A stretch of DNA of 64,000 nt from Neobacillus bataviensis LMG 21833 (GCF_000307875.1 NZ_AJLS01000057.1:1-64000); one strand, 5' to 3'. Positions 35,570 through 45,466 are shown, numbered from the stretch's first letter. Numbers and translations are program-made. Notes: generated from the letters alone by a model not told the origin.

Positions 35570-35803
35570 TTGGATAAAGAATATGAAAAGAGAATTAAAA
35601 AAATTATCGGTGAAGCAATTAGAATAGAAAGAGAAAGAAATGGATTTACACAGGCAGAATTGGCAGAAGAGTCTTCATTACATCTTAACTTTATTGGACA
35701 AGTCGAAAGAGGAGAAAAAGCGGCAACAATTATTTCTTTATATAAAATTTGCTTAGCATTGGGTTTAAGTATGGGTGATTTTCTTCAGCAAATAAAACTG
35801 TAA
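35570..35803 (+). CDS. Controller-protein-like XRE regulator
   Basis: 77 residues and almost entirely an XRE helix-turn-helix domain: GEAIRIERERNGFTQAELAEESSLHLNFIGQVERGEK followed by LYKICLALGLSMGDFL. Size and the N-F-I-G-Q-V-E-R-G pattern match C proteins of restriction-modification systems. The TTG at 35570 is preferred because ATGAGGTG is 6 nt upstream. It sits in front of the GHKL operon and behind a dyad operator. It probably times expression of the neighbouring defence genes. Confidence 0.75.
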   Translation: MDKEYEKRIKKIIGEAIRIERERNGFTQAELAEESSLHLNFIGQVERGEKAATIISLYKICLALGLSMGDFLQQIKL

Positions 35804-36140
35804 GCTTTAATTTTATTTAAGTCTTAGAAAAAGGAAACACCAAAGATAATTAAGAGCATTTCTATGAAAAAATTTACATTCCTAATTTCGAAAATATGGA
35901 AAGACAAATCAATTTTGTACCAATAGGTCTTGAGTAATCCATATTAATTATTGTTAATTGTTGGATGTTCTAATGATAATATAGTACTATTATACTGGTA
36001 TTATTTATGTAAATATTATTTATTAATTTTAAATAGAAGTTTGGATGATTCTTTCATAGATTAGAGAGAAGAATTTATTAAAAATGCAATTTACCTTATG
36101 AAAAGTGAAAATAGCTATTAAAATACTCGAGGTGTAAATA
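35804..36140. promoter_or_regulatory. Promoter region of the second GHKL operon
   Basis: 337 bp without genes. ATAGTACTAT at 35981-35990, inside a longer AT palindrome, and several TATAAT-like boxes lie here. The ribosome-binding site CGAGGTG is just before the ATG at 36141. Confidence 0.4.
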
Positions 36141-38060
36141 ATGACTTCAGTTGCTATAAAAACAAGCCAATGGAAGTTTTCTCCGATTCCTAATATCGAA
36201 GAATCCAATTTTAATAAAATATTAGAGCGTTTCTACGGATTAGGTGTACAAGGTTTAACGAAAGAAAATATTCAAAACTCATTGGATGGACGATTGATCA
36301 ACAGTACGGCACCCGTCATTGTGAAAATAAAAATGGGTACCATGAATCGTAAGGACATCCCTGGTGTTAGTGATGTGATTGACCGTATTAAGTGTCTCGA
36401 AGGAAGAAATAGTTACACAAAGGAAACGATTGATCACATGCTTAAGCGAGTGGATCAGGAAGAGGTACGTTATATTTCATTTGAAGATATGAACACGAGA
36501 GGATTGACTGGTGCTAAAAATGGGCAAAGTCATTCCAAGAAGGATACATGGGGGATTTATGCCTATAACAAAGGGGTTCATTTTGAGGAAAGTGATGAAA
36601 CGATTGAAACTACACGAGGAGGCTCGCATGGTGTAGGGAAAATCGCATCAAACGCTGCGTCAGATCTTCATTTAATGTATTTTGCAAACTGTGATGAAAA
36701 TGGGGATCAGCATTTAGGTGGGACAGTTCAATTAATTGAACATAGTTACCATAGCCAATGTTTTCGTTCAACTGGTTATTTTGCAGATGTAAAGGAAGAA
36801 CATGCAACAAGTAAGTTTTATCCCTATGAAAATGAGTTTCATCCAGTTTTTGAAAAGAAAACGAGAGGCTTAAAAATTATTATTCCTTATTTACGATCAG
36901 AATTTGACAGTGAAGATGAAATTATTAAAACGGTGTGTGATAGTTTCTTCATTTCTATTTTAGATGGTAGATTAGAAGTGCAAGTCAATGATCATATCTT
37001 AAATGCTGATACCATTGAAAACTATTTACATAGTAGCCAATATTATCATCAGGAAATTTCCGAAATGAAAAAGGTTTTTACACCACTTTATGTAAAAACC
37101 TATAAAAGCGAACAGCCACGGGATATTGTCGTATCAAATGGTGAAAAGGACTTCAATTTTAAGCTTTATTTTAAATATAATGAGGCTATCGTAAAAGGAC
37201 GTGTGGCCATTGTTCGGACAATTGGGATGAAAATTGAAGATTTTGCGGTGAAATCAAATGCGACTAAACCGTATAATGCGGTATTAATTGGTGGTTTAGA
37301 TGAAGATAGTTATTTAAAATCATTAGAAAATGAGTCACATACCAAGATTTCGGCAGCGGACATTAAAGATCCCAAACTAAAACGACAGGCGACTCGCTTT
37401 ATTAATAATCTGTCCAATGCCATTGCAAAGATTATTGATGAAGAAATGAAGCGAAATAACCCAACAGATGGTGAAATGGATACAAAGGATCTTTTATATA
37501 TTATTGAAACGCAATTCAAGCAGGATTTATCTCATGCGTTTGGTGCAGTGAAGATGAATAAAGGTAAGAATGTGGTAAAAACAACGGATGTCACAACAAA
37601 AAAGAAAACGAAAAATAGTGGAGAACAAGAAGGTGCCGTTAAGCCGCGAAAAACAGGCATTAAACGAACACGCCGGAATAATCCAACTGGAACTGCCGAT
37701 GAGCTGCAGGAATCTGGAACGGAAATCTTTAGTGTCAGTCCTAATTTAGTGGAGCGATTAATTGTAAAGAATCATGAATTTATTCAATTTAACTTTAAAG
37801 ATATTCAAGAAATGAAAAGGAAGACTTCTTGTCATCTTTCTTTCAACCTGGTGGATGGCATGGGGGAGGAATATAAGGATGAATTTAAATTGAAGGAAAA
37901 TTATGAGGATGCCATTGATCAACATACAGGATCTAGTTGTGTCATTGAAAATGAATCCATTAGAAATGTTTCGATTAAAAAAGGCATGGTGAAATTGAAA
38001 CTCGACTTAAAACCAAATTATAATCGAGCTTTAAAATTTGTTTACTATGTAGAGGTGTAA
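36141..38060 (+). CDS. Second GHKL ATPase
   Basis: 639 residues. GHKL motifs: N (KENIQNSLDGR with N46), a D-box variant FEDMNTRGLTG (D116), and the lid GGSHGVGK at 160-167. A second conserved-looking part covers about 330-420. A basic Ser/Thr/Lys linker (about 460-520) precedes a beta-rich C-terminal domain. It is unrelated in detail to the ATPase at 29476 beyond the ATPase core. The next gene starts 2 bp after its stop. A clamp-type ATPase in a three-gene defence unit is the likely role (inference from fold and context). Confidence 0.78.
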   Translation: MTSVAIKTSQWKFSPIPNIEESNFNKILERFYGLGVQGLTKENIQNSLDGRLINSTAPVIVKIKMGTMNRKDIPGVSDVIDRIKCLEGRNSYTKETIDHMLKRVDQEEVRYISFEDMNTRGLTGAKNGQSHSKKDTWGIYAYNKGVHFEESDETIETTRGGSHGVGKIASNAASDLHLMYFANCDENGDQHLGGTVQLIEHSYHSQCFRSTGYFADVKEEHATSKFYPYENEFHPVFEKKTRGLKIIIPYLRSEFDSEDEIIKTVCDSFFISILDGRLEVQVNDHILNADTIENYLHSSQYYHQEISEMKKVFTPLYVKTYKSEQPRDIVVSNGEKDFNFKLYFKYNEAIVKGRVAIVRTIGMKIEDFAVKSNATKPYNAVLIGGLDEDSYLKSLENESHTKISAADIKDPKLKRQATRFINNLSNAIAKIIDEEMKRNNPTDGEMDTKDLLYIIETQFKQDLSHAFGAVKMNKGKNVVKTTDVTTKKKTKNSGEQEGAVKPRKTGIKRTRRNNPTGTADELQESGTEIFSVSPNLVERLIVKNHEFIQFNFKDIQEMKRKTSCHLSFNLVDGMGEEYKDEFKLKENYEDAIDQHTGSSCVIENESIRNVSIKKGMVKLKLDLKPNYNRALKFVYYVEV

Positions 38061-38061
38061 C

Positions 38062-38916
38062 ATGATTTATAAAAAAGATGCCAATTTTCCTTATCCTATT
38101 TTAACGAATACATCCACAAGCTATGAAAATGGCTCTTTTATGCTGGATGTTACCTTAGAGGAAAATACAAATGATTATCGATTTACCATTGAGTATGAAA
38201 TGAGTTCTCCTTTTATGAAAAAACTTATTGCTACAGGGGATGCGCAGGCCATATTCATTATCCAGTCCAAGGATAATAAATTTTATAAGCTTGATCCGCA
38301 TCAAACCACGATTGAAGTGCCTAAGAGAAGAGTGTCACTAAGTAAACGTACGTCGATTCAATTGCACATTCAATCAACGAAAGAAATTAATTTTAGTGAC
38401 AATCATGATTTAACTAGTTTTTATGATACGTTCAAAGACGAAATCACCGTCCCCAAACAGGCCCTATTAGGTTACTCTAACATCGTTGTATTTGAGGGAA
38501 GTATTCAAAATCCATTGGTGCTCTTTGAGAAGAAGTTAGATGAACAGTTACATTCGGATATAAAAATTGAACTTGGCACGGAAACGATTATTATTCATTA
38601 TCGAAAAGAAGATTACCAATTTAATGGATTAGGTTCCAGTCAGGCGTTCAATAATCCTTATATTTATGCCGGTCTTCGTACCGCTTTGCAGCGCTTTATT
38701 CAAGAATATAGTGAGCAGGGGGAGGATTATGTTTATATCACTCAAATCCCACAACCTGAAAATTTACTAGATTTTAAGCTGTATCAGTTACTATCAAAGA
38801 AAATGGTTGAAGAGGTTTCCATTGATAACATTGATGAGGTCATCTCTTTAATTTCAGATCGAATTATTGAAAAATATGCTGGTGCAGTTAAGGAGCTTAT
38901 TAATAATGGAAATTAG
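38062..38916 (+). CDS. Second-operon beta-rich partner protein
   Basis: 284 residues. Beta-rich N-terminal half (MIYKKDANFPYPILTNTSTSYENGSFMLDV...), then a helical C-terminus. GAGGTG overlaps the stop region of the ATPase gene and sets the ATG at 38062. No known domain. It overlaps the following gene by 11 bp, so the three proteins are likely made in a fixed ratio. Confidence 0.65.
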   Translation: MIYKKDANFPYPILTNTSTSYENGSFMLDVTLEENTNDYRFTIEYEMSSPFMKKLIATGDAQAIFIIQSKDNKFYKLDPHQTTIEVPKRRVSLSKRTSIQLHIQSTKEINFSDNHDLTSFYDTFKDEITVPKQALLGYSNIVVFEGSIQNPLVLFEKKLDEQLHSDIKIELGTETIIIHYRKEDYQFNGLGSSQAFNNPYIYAGLRTALQRFIQEYSEQGEDYVYITQIPQPENLLDFKLYQLLSKKMVEEVSIDNIDEVISLISDRIIEKYAGAVKELINNGN

Positions 38917-39682
38917 ATTATTAAAAAAGGGCTATAAAAACAACGAGCAATTTTATCAGGATTTCTTAGAGGATAAGATTCATGGCAATGAGGACTATTT
39001 TACAAATGAAGTCGTCACTATAGCAGATGCACCGGATTTTCCCATTTATATGGGACGTGGTTCAGAAGAAGAGAAGATGCAAGCATTTCGGCTGGCATTT
39101 GAAGTGATCGCTTCTTCTTATATCCACACGGATCGGGATCTTCATTTAGAAGAGATTTTTTGGCACTCTTTGCTGGTTACGAAAAAGCGTGAATTTATTC
39201 TTGAAAATTACCCAGTCGTTAAAACAGACATGAAACAATTCGAAAACATCGTGATTAAGACCTTTGACTGGGAAAATTATATTTATAAATGTGTGCTTGT
39301 AGCGGAATATATTGAGGATTTAATAGAAGATACGGAAGAGAAAAAGCACTATTACAATTTAGTTTTGAAAAATCTAGATATCTATAATTATATTATTAAA
39401 TACGCTATTTTTCGAAACGGAGAGTTTTTAATTAAAATCTTAACGATTATTGATGATCTGCAAATCTCCCATATTATGAAGGAAAAGATCAAGGGACGTC
39501 CCGATTTAGGGAAAGACGAACGTTACGGCAGACGTGTTATTTTTGAACTAAACAAAAAATATCCAGTTATTATGTCACCATTATTAGATATTGAAACATT
39601 GAAGCAGGAAGTGTTACAAGCGTTAAGCATTTATTATGATGTATCAAATATAGTGGATGGAGTAACCGTATCTAACTATTAA
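38906..39682 (+). CDS. Second-operon helical partner protein
   Basis: 258 residues from the ATG at 38906, set by AAGGAG 9 nt upstream inside the previous gene. All-helical and acidic, with FWHSLLVTKKREFILENYP and a Tyr-rich middle. The C-terminus shows GRPDLGKDERYGRRVIFELNKKYP. No recognised family. The conserved charged stretch near the C-terminus might be functional. It is the last gene before a strong terminator at 39884. Confidence 0.65.
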   Translation: MEIRLLKKGYKNNEQFYQDFLEDKIHGNEDYFTNEVVTIADAPDFPIYMGRGSEEEKMQAFRLAFEVIASSYIHTDRDLHLEEIFWHSLLVTKKREFILENYPVVKTDMKQFENIVIKTFDWENYIYKCVLVAEYIEDLIEDTEEKKHYYNLVLKNLDIYNYIIKYAIFRNGEFLIKILTIIDDLQISHIMKEKIKGRPDLGKDERYGRRVIFELNKKYPVIMSPLLDIETLKQEVLQALSIYYDVSNIVDGVTVSNY

Positions 39683-39883
39683 AAGTTAGACCCAGTTGTA
39701 TATTTTACTTATGATTTATTAGATAAAATCATTTTGAAAAATTAGATGCCTTAATTAAAATCGTAGTTATTAACACTGTACTAATTAAAAAAAATAATAA
39801 GTTAGTTTATTATTAGAGCTTTAAATAAAAATATATTAACAAAGGCACCATGCAAATATCACGTTTCTACTAAAAGAAAATCT
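39683..39883. other. Short AT-rich spacer at the island's right edge
   Basis: No gene. It ends in the terminator at 39884 and marks the change from defence genes to ordinary chromosomal genes. Confidence 0.35.
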
Positions 39884-39916
39884 AAAGGAGCTACTCCGAA
39901 TTGGAGTAGCTTTTTT
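39884..39916. terminator. Terminator between convergent genes
   Basis: AAAGGAGCTACTCC pairs with GGAGTAGCTTTTTT around GAATT. It can serve both the GHKL operon and the convergent DUF4236 gene. Confidence 0.85.
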
Positions 39917-39950
39917 AGTCTGACATGGGTTTAAATATTCTACATAAAAG

Positions 39951-41054
39951 TTAATAATCGATTTTTAATTTTTCTACTTCACCAAAGCCTGTTGTCTTCT
40001 TAAATTTCATATTGTGTAGGAAATTTTGCATGGAATCAGAGCAGTCAATATGATTGAAGTTTAGCTTGTTTAGTGCTCTTTTATCAATTTTTACGGATAG
40101 GATCGTTATCTTTCGTGGATAACCTATGGCTGTATCCATAATCGTATCTGTAGCATGTATGTATACAGTATCCAAAGGAAGCAGCGCAAACATATCTCTA
40201 GCGATTCGAAGGACACAGCTGCACACGTAATCCTGCTGAATATCAAAATATTTACTTTTTGTCATATGCTTAACAGAAAGCTTTCCTGTTTTCGTTAAAG
40301 ATAATTGTTCCTTTGGTACCACTTTGTCACTGTGGACATCAAATTCAATTTCCACTATTTTTGGATGCTCGGCAGAGAATTCAAAGCCACTACCAAATTC
40401 AGTTAGGTCGTCTAATGGATTAAACTCTTGAATGACTTGGAAGTATGCATCGATATCACCATCAATAACTTTGGAGGCAATTTTCACGTCTCTTTCCCAC
40501 GAATGATATTCCGCTTCGTCTTTTTTTCGAGCTTCAAAAACCTCTTTTTGAAGGGTTTCTATCTCTTTATTCTGCTGTTTTAATAACTTCGTCATCAAAT
40601 TTGGTTTATAATGATGTAATTTTTCGAGAGCAGCATGTTCCTGTTCGCCAATTTGTCCTTCATTTTTTTTAAAAGGTGGGTTGCAGCTCCGGATTTTTAT
40701 CCAATTAACTGGATCATCTGCTTCTTTATGTATGGAATGAATTCGCTCAATTGTATTTTCATAAGCATCCACTGATAAAGCAGCTTGCTCCAATTCATTC
40801 AGTCTATTTATTTCTTTTTGTCTAGCTTGAATTTCTCTTTGCCGATTATATGCAGGTGTTTTTCGACTTCTACCACCTGTGGTGGAATAGTAAATACCGG
40901 TGTTTGGAATACTTGCGGTTACTCTGCTTCCGGTTCTTGAATTTACACTGTAACGTAATCCTTTAACACCGGCACTTACTCCAACGCTTTTACTGCCAAC
41001 ATTTAACCGAACTCCTGGAGCTATCTTAAAGCTTTTTCTAAACCCAAAGCCCAT
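39951..41054 (-). CDS. DUF4236-domain protein
   Basis: 367 residues. The N-terminal 60 residues are the DUF4236 signature (GFGFRKSFKIAPGVRLNV, GVSAGVKGLRYSVN, TGIYYSTT), an OB-like domain found in many Firmicutes. A charged coiled-coil region follows (about 70-190), then a beta-rich C-terminal domain. GAAGGAGG precedes the ATG at 41054. Biological role unknown. Confidence 0.8.
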   Translation of the reverse strand: MGFGFRKSFKIAPGVRLNVGSKSVGVSAGVKGLRYSVNSRTGSRVTASIPNTGIYYSTTGGRSRKTPAYNRQREIQARQKEINRLNELEQAALSVDAYENTIERIHSIHKEADDPVNWIKIRSCNPPFKKNEGQIGEQEHAALEKLHHYKPNLMTKLLKQQNKEIETLQKEVFEARKKDEAEYHSWERDVKIASKVIDGDIDAYFQVIQEFNPLDDLTEFGSGFEFSAEHPKIVEIEFDVHSDKVVPKEQLSLTKTGKLSVKHMTKSKYFDIQQDYVCSCVLRIARDMFALLPLDTVYIHATDTIMDTAIGYPRKITILSVKIDKRALNKLNFNHIDCSDSMQNFLHNMKFKKTTGFGEVEKLKIDY

Positions 41055-41235
41055 AAAATTTCCTCCTTCTTATGTACAAAATATTATGAGTAAAAATGTA
41101 AAGAAGTTTAATGACACCATAATGAAAAAAGTCGAAGTGCTAAGCCTATTAAAGGGCAAAAAATTTAATAAATATGTTCCATGTATTATTTTAACATGTC
41201 TCCAAAAAATAATTAATTCTCTAACAATTACCTTT

Positions 41236-41569
41236 TCGGAAAATGGGGCTCGAATGTTAGATGTAGGAATATTTTCAATTATTCTCGGATTTCCTAGGAT
41301 CTATTGCCCCTAATTTTCTTGATGAAATTACTGATACTCCATTAAGCTTTATGTCACTCCTGATTTGGATGCTTTTTGAGCCAGTAACACTTGTTTTGTT
41401 TGGGAATACACTTGGAAAATCTATATTAAATACAAATACCTTGTGGCCTAATTATATTAATATGATTATATGCATTTCTATTAAGTTGGTCGTTTCAATT
41501 GAATATTTTGGTGCAACTAGCAACAGGCTGGCACTTAGTCAGCAGCAAAGTCATTTTCATATAAGATGA
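41236..41569 (+). pseudogene. RDD-family membrane protein relic
   Basis: Two frames make one RDD protein piece: ENGARMLDVGIFSIILGF ends at about 41293, and FLGSIAPNFLDEI...MSLLIWMLFEPVTLVLFGNTLGKSIL continues in the next frame. The RDD hallmarks (R..D near the first helix, FGNTLGK later) are present. The start is missing and the C-terminus dissolves into unrelated codons. A decayed gene. Confidence 0.6.
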
Positions 41570-41696
41570 TGACTTTGGGATTAGTTGATATAGGAATTAA
41601 TAATCAAAAATGGAAAAATAAGAATATAAAAATTCAGATTTTTCTGTCCTCTTGATAGAATAGATTTGTAAACATACTACTAGAGGAGGGAAAAGG

Positions 41697-43463
41697 ATGA
41701 AGGGATTATGGAAAGCTGGTTTTACCGTTTTATTGGGTGTCCTCTTGCTTATAGGGACACTCCCTTTTAGCGCACTGGCGAAAGAGAACGACTTTGATTA
41801 TGGTAAGTACAGCCAGGTAGCAGTCGGAAAGGATGGTATGGTGGCGACTGCCCATCCGTTTGCTTCCGAAATTGGAGCTGAAGTGCTAAGAACAGGCGGA
41901 AATGCGATGGATGCGGCAGTGGCCATTCAGTTCGCATTAAACGTTGTGGAGCCCATGATGTCCGGGATCGGCGGTGGTGGATTTATGATGGTTTATGATG
42001 GAAAAACCAAAGAAACCACCATCATTAATAGCCGGGAACGCGCCCCGTTGGGTGCAACACCTGATATGTTTTTAGACGAGAAAGGAAATCCCATCCCATT
42101 TGCCATACGTTCAACAGGTGGTAAAGCGGTTGGAGTACCTGGAACGTTAAAAGGACTGGAAACAGCCTTGGAAAAATGGGGAACTCGGCCTATGGAGGCA
42201 CTGATTGGACCGGCGATTAAACTTGCCGATAAAGGCTTCCCAATCGATTCAGTACTTGCTGGTGCAATTGAAGATACCAAGGAAACCCTGTCCAAAACAG
42301 CAGCGAAGAACGTCTTTCTGCCAAATGGAGAACCGCTTCAAGAGGGAGATATTCTTGTACAAAAGGATTTAGCCAAAACATTCAAATTGATTCGTGCTAA
42401 AGGTCCAGATGCCTTTTATAAGGGATCGATTGCTGAAGCACTGGCCAATACAGTTCAAAAATTTGGCGGTGCTATGACAATTGAAGATTTAAAAAAATAT
42501 GATGTGACCGTTGATGAGCCGATCTGGGGTGATTACCACGGCTATCAGATTGCCAGTATGCCACCACCAAGCTCAGGCGGCGTTTTCCTATTACAAATGC
42601 TGAAAATTTTGGACAGTTTTGATCTTTCACAATATGATGTGAAAGCTTGGGAAAAATATCATCTATTGGCAGAGACCATGCATCTAGCATACGCAGACCG
42701 CGCGGCATATGCTGGTGACCCTGAATTCGTGAAAGTGCCGCTGACGGGGCTTCTGCATCCGGACTATATTAAGGAACGGCAAAAACTCATTAGTCTAGAT
42801 CGCGTTAACCCTAATCCCCAATCAGGCGATCCATGGAAGTATGAATCAACTCAAGCAAACTACCAGCCTACGAAACAGCCGAATGACCAAAAAACTGGAG
42901 AAACGACTCATTTCACGGTTGCGGACAGATGGGGAAATGTTGTTTCATATACGACCACCATTGAACAAGTGTTCGGGACAGGCATCATGGTTCCCGGCTA
43001 TGGTTTTATGTTAAATAATGAATTAACCGATTTTGACGCCATTCCAGGAGGCGCAAATGAAGTGCAGCCCAATAAACGTCCATTAAGCAGTATGACGCCA
43101 ACCATTGTATTCAAGGACGGCAAACCCGTTTTAACCGTGGGATCACCAGGCGGAACCACCATTATTACATCTGTGCTACAGACCATTCTGTATACTATTG
43201 AGTATGATATGGAACTGAAGCAAGCTGTAGAGGAACCAAGAATATATACGAACAACCTAAACTCCTATCGGTACGAAGCTGGCATTCCAACAGAGATCCT
43301 CAACCAGCTAAACAGCATGGGTCATAAATTTGGAGCTGAACCTACAACAATTGGAAACGTCCAAAGCATCTTAATCGACTATCAAAACAACACCTTCAAA
43401 GGAGTAGCTGACTCCAGCCGCAACGGAGCCGCAATCGGCATCAATCTAAAAGGTAAAAAGTAA
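41697..43463 (+). CDS. ggt: Gamma-glutamyltranspeptidase
   Basis: 588 residues. An N-terminal Sec signal peptide (KAGFTVLLGVLLLIGTLPFSALA) is followed by the GGT fold: GGNAMDAAVAIQFALNVVEP, GIGGGGFMM and NSRERAP. The autocleavage site and nucleophile Thr403 lie in GETTHFTVAD, followed by SPGGTTIITSV near the C-terminus. The enzyme is secreted, self-cleaves into two subunits, and hydrolyses or transfers gamma-glutamyl groups from glutathione or polyglutamate. AGAGGAGGG precedes the ATG. It appears monocistronic. Length and motifs are normal, so it is probably active. Confidence 0.93.
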   Translation: MKGLWKAGFTVLLGVLLLIGTLPFSALAKENDFDYGKYSQVAVGKDGMVATAHPFASEIGAEVLRTGGNAMDAAVAIQFALNVVEPMMSGIGGGGFMMVYDGKTKETTIINSRERAPLGATPDMFLDEKGNPIPFAIRSTGGKAVGVPGTLKGLETALEKWGTRPMEALIGPAIKLADKGFPIDSVLAGAIEDTKETLSKTAAKNVFLPNGEPLQEGDILVQKDLAKTFKLIRAKGPDAFYKGSIAEALANTVQKFGGAMTIEDLKKYDVTVDEPIWGDYHGYQIASMPPPSSGGVFLLQMLKILDSFDLSQYDVKAWEKYHLLAETMHLAYADRAAYAGDPEFVKVPLTGLLHPDYIKERQKLISLDRVNPNPQSGDPWKYESTQANYQPTKQPNDQKTGETTHFTVADRWGNVVSYTTTIEQVFGTGIMVPGYGFMLNNELTDFDAIPGGANEVQPNKRPLSSMTPTIVFKDGKPVLTVGSPGGTTIITSVLQTILYTIEYDMELKQAVEEPRIYTNNLNSYRYEAGIPTEILNQLNSMGHKFGAEPTTIGNVQSILIDYQNNTFKGVADSSRNGAAIGINLKGKK

Positions 43464-43690
43464 CCATGGGGACAGTTCTCTGAAGTTGACGGGGGTTCTT
43501 GAAGGATAATAACTAACAAATGTATGTTCCTGTTTGTTTTTGTAAAGGACATACTTTAAAGTGCAATGGAATAGGATTTCAAGAGTGGTCGGCACACTCC
43601 CAGGTTGAGCCACGGGGACAGTTTTTGTGGCCAGGATACCCTTACTATAAACCAAGAGAACCGCCACAATGGCAAGACATGAGCATATGC
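43464..43690. repeat. Spacer with GGGGACAGTT repeat fragments
   Basis: GGGGACAGTTCTC at 43468-43480 and GGGGACAGTTTTT at 43614-43626 resemble 809-820. These are fragments of a dispersed repeat. No gene is supported. Confidence 0.4.
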
Positions 43691-43732
43691 AAAAAATCCC
43701 GGGATCCATTGATGGAACCGGGATTTTTTTTA
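43691..43732. terminator. Strong terminator
   Basis: AAAAAATCCCGG pairs with CCGGGATTTTTT. It is symmetrical enough to act from both strands: ggt on the plus strand and the relic on the minus strand. Confidence 0.8.
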
Positions 43733-43748
43733 TTAAGCGCAAATTTAT

Positions 43749-43995
43749 TTACTTTTTCTTCAATACCCCTTTTTTCACCAGGTTAACAAGTGTCCCTTTA
43801 TTTTTAAGCAATCAATCTATTAAATCTTTTATCATTAATATTGACGGATTAATGGACAATTCGAATTCATTCTTAATCTTGTCGATTAAAGAGAGGGCAT
43901 ATTCAATTTGTTTCGGACTTAATGTGTAATCTTCTGCAGCCGCATTATTTATTGCACCATATTGAATAGGTGTAAAATAAAATAAAAGATTTAAA
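43749..43995 (-). pseudogene. Unidentified minus-strand relic
   Basis: Read on the minus strand, one frame gives FTPIQYGAINNAAAEDYTL, SPKQIEYALSLIDKIKNEFEL and SINPSILMIKDLID, then a TGA at about 43812, then LLKNKGTLVNLVKKGVLKKK to a stop at 43749. The composition is protein-like, but there is no start codon or ribosome-binding site. Probably a broken small gene. Family not recognised. Confidence 0.4.
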
Positions 43996-44010
43996 ATAAT
44001 TTGAATTATA

Positions 44011-44045
44011 AGTCATTTTTGATTATGATTAAATCAAAAATGACT
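44011..44045. promoter_or_regulatory. Perfect inverted repeat before the sigma-54 activator
   Basis: AGTCATTTTTGATT and AATCAAAAATGACT are perfect 14-bp arms around a 7-nt spacer, ending just before the ribosome-binding site of the activator gene. It is either an operator for self-regulation or a hairpin that limits translation. Confidence 0.6.
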
Positions 44046-44056
44046 AGGTGATGAAA

Positions 44057-45424
44057 ATGAATAAAAGCAAGGATGATTCGATCCTTTTAACCCATATTTT
44101 AGAACATTCTTTTGATGAAATCTTTATTGCGGATGCAACGGGTATGGTTTTATATGCAAGTCAATCCACTGAAACTGTCTTTGGTATTCCATGTGAACAA
44201 ATCGTTAATCATAATATTTTCGAACTTGAAAAACAAGGGCTTTTTTCTCCATCAGTCATTGCAAGCGTGCTAAGAACGAACAAGGAAGTAACGCTTATTC
44301 AAGAAACAAATCATAATAGAAAACTAATTATCTCCGGATATCCGGTTTATGATCAATCAGGAATAGTAATAGGTGCTACGAGTTTTTCAAGAGATATAAC
44401 CGAATTTGAGTCCTTAAGAAAAGAAAATGAGCAGGTAGCAAGAGCATTATTAAAATATCAAGAAGAAAATGAAAAATTACGAGAACAAGCGACTCAACCA
44501 TTCTTTATCAGTAATAGAAAAATGGAAAAAGTATTTGAAGTTGTGTCAAAGGTAGCAGATATAAACATTACAGTATTACTCGAGGGTGAGTCCGGGGTTG
44601 GTAAAAACCATATTGGTTATAAAATGCATCAAATGTCATCAAGAAAGGCTGAACCCTTCATTGAAGTAAACTGTGGTGCAATACCTGAATCGTTATTTGA
44701 ATCAGAGCTTTTCGGGTACGAGGAGGGAGCCTTTACCGGGTCTAAAAAAGGGGGTAAGAAGGGGTACTTTGAAATAGCGGGAAAGGGAACTCTTTTTCTA
44801 GATGAAATTGGTGAATTGCCATTGAATCTTCAAGTAAAATTATTGTCAGTTTTGCAAAATCAAACCTTTATGAGAATTGGGGGAACAAAAAAAATTGAGG
44901 TGAATTGCAGAATTATTTGTGCTACAAATCAAAACTTAGAAAAGATGATCAAAGAAAGAAAATTTAGAGAAGATCTTTATTACCGAATCAATGTCATAAA
45001 AGTAGAGATTCCACCCCTAAGGGAACGAAAGGAAGAAATCATTCCATTAATTTACGAGATTACTGAACAGGTAAATCGCAAATATCAATTGAATTCATAT
45101 TTTACACCGACAATGGCTGCTTGGCTAAGCCAGCAAAATTGGCCGGGAAATGTCAGAGAATTACAAAACTATATTGAAAAGAAGATCATCACCTCTAGTG
45201 GTAACGAAATAGACCTTGATTGGGGAGAAGAGGAAACAAAAAAGGATTCCTTCACCCAGTCAACTAAAGAAATTCCGTTAAACGATTATATTGAAACACT
45301 AGAAAAGGAGTATATTGTGCGAATGTATCATAAATATCCCAGTAGCATTAAACTTGCAGAAATTTTGGGTATCAGCCAATCTACAGCAAATCGGAAAATA
45401 CAAAAATATGTTGAGCAAAGGTAG
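44057..45424 (+). CDS. PAS-containing sigma-54-dependent activator
   Basis: 455 residues. PAS domain (about 10-120: FDEIFIADATGMVLYASQSTETVFGIP), a short coiled coil, AAA+ domain and C-terminal Fis-type HTH (SIKLAEILGISQSTANRKI). In the AAA+ part: Walker A GESGVGKN, the sigma-54 contact loop GAFTGSKKGG (usual GAFTGA), Walker B LFLDEIGELP and the arginine-finger region FREDLYYRIN. The ATG at 44057 follows AGGTGA by 5 nt. It almost certainly drives the -24/-12 promoter at 45467 for the next two genes. The ligand sensed by PAS is unknown, possibly a guanidino compound. Confidence 0.9.
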   Translation: MNKSKDDSILLTHILEHSFDEIFIADATGMVLYASQSTETVFGIPCEQIVNHNIFELEKQGLFSPSVIASVLRTNKEVTLIQETNHNRKLIISGYPVYDQSGIVIGATSFSRDITEFESLRKENEQVARALLKYQEENEKLREQATQPFFISNRKMEKVFEVVSKVADINITVLLEGESGVGKNHIGYKMHQMSSRKAEPFIEVNCGAIPESLFESELFGYEEGAFTGSKKGGKKGYFEIAGKGTLFLDEIGELPLNLQVKLLSVLQNQTFMRIGGTKKIEVNCRIICATNQNLEKMIKERKFREDLYYRINVIKVEIPPLRERKEEIIPLIYEITEQVNRKYQLNSYFTPTMAAWLSQQNWPGNVRELQNYIEKKIITSSGNEIDLDWGEEETKKDSFTQSTKEIPLNDYIETLEKEYIVRMYHKYPSSIKLAEILGISQSTANRKIQKYVEQR

Positions 45425-45466
45425 TCGTTATTGACTATAAAGTCTCTTAAATACTGTCTTTATTAG

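Noticed and set aside
43520-43929. Plus-strand open frames between ggt and the sigma-54 activator
   Set aside because: They run through a terminator hairpin and through the complement of a minus-strand relic, with no ribosome-binding site.
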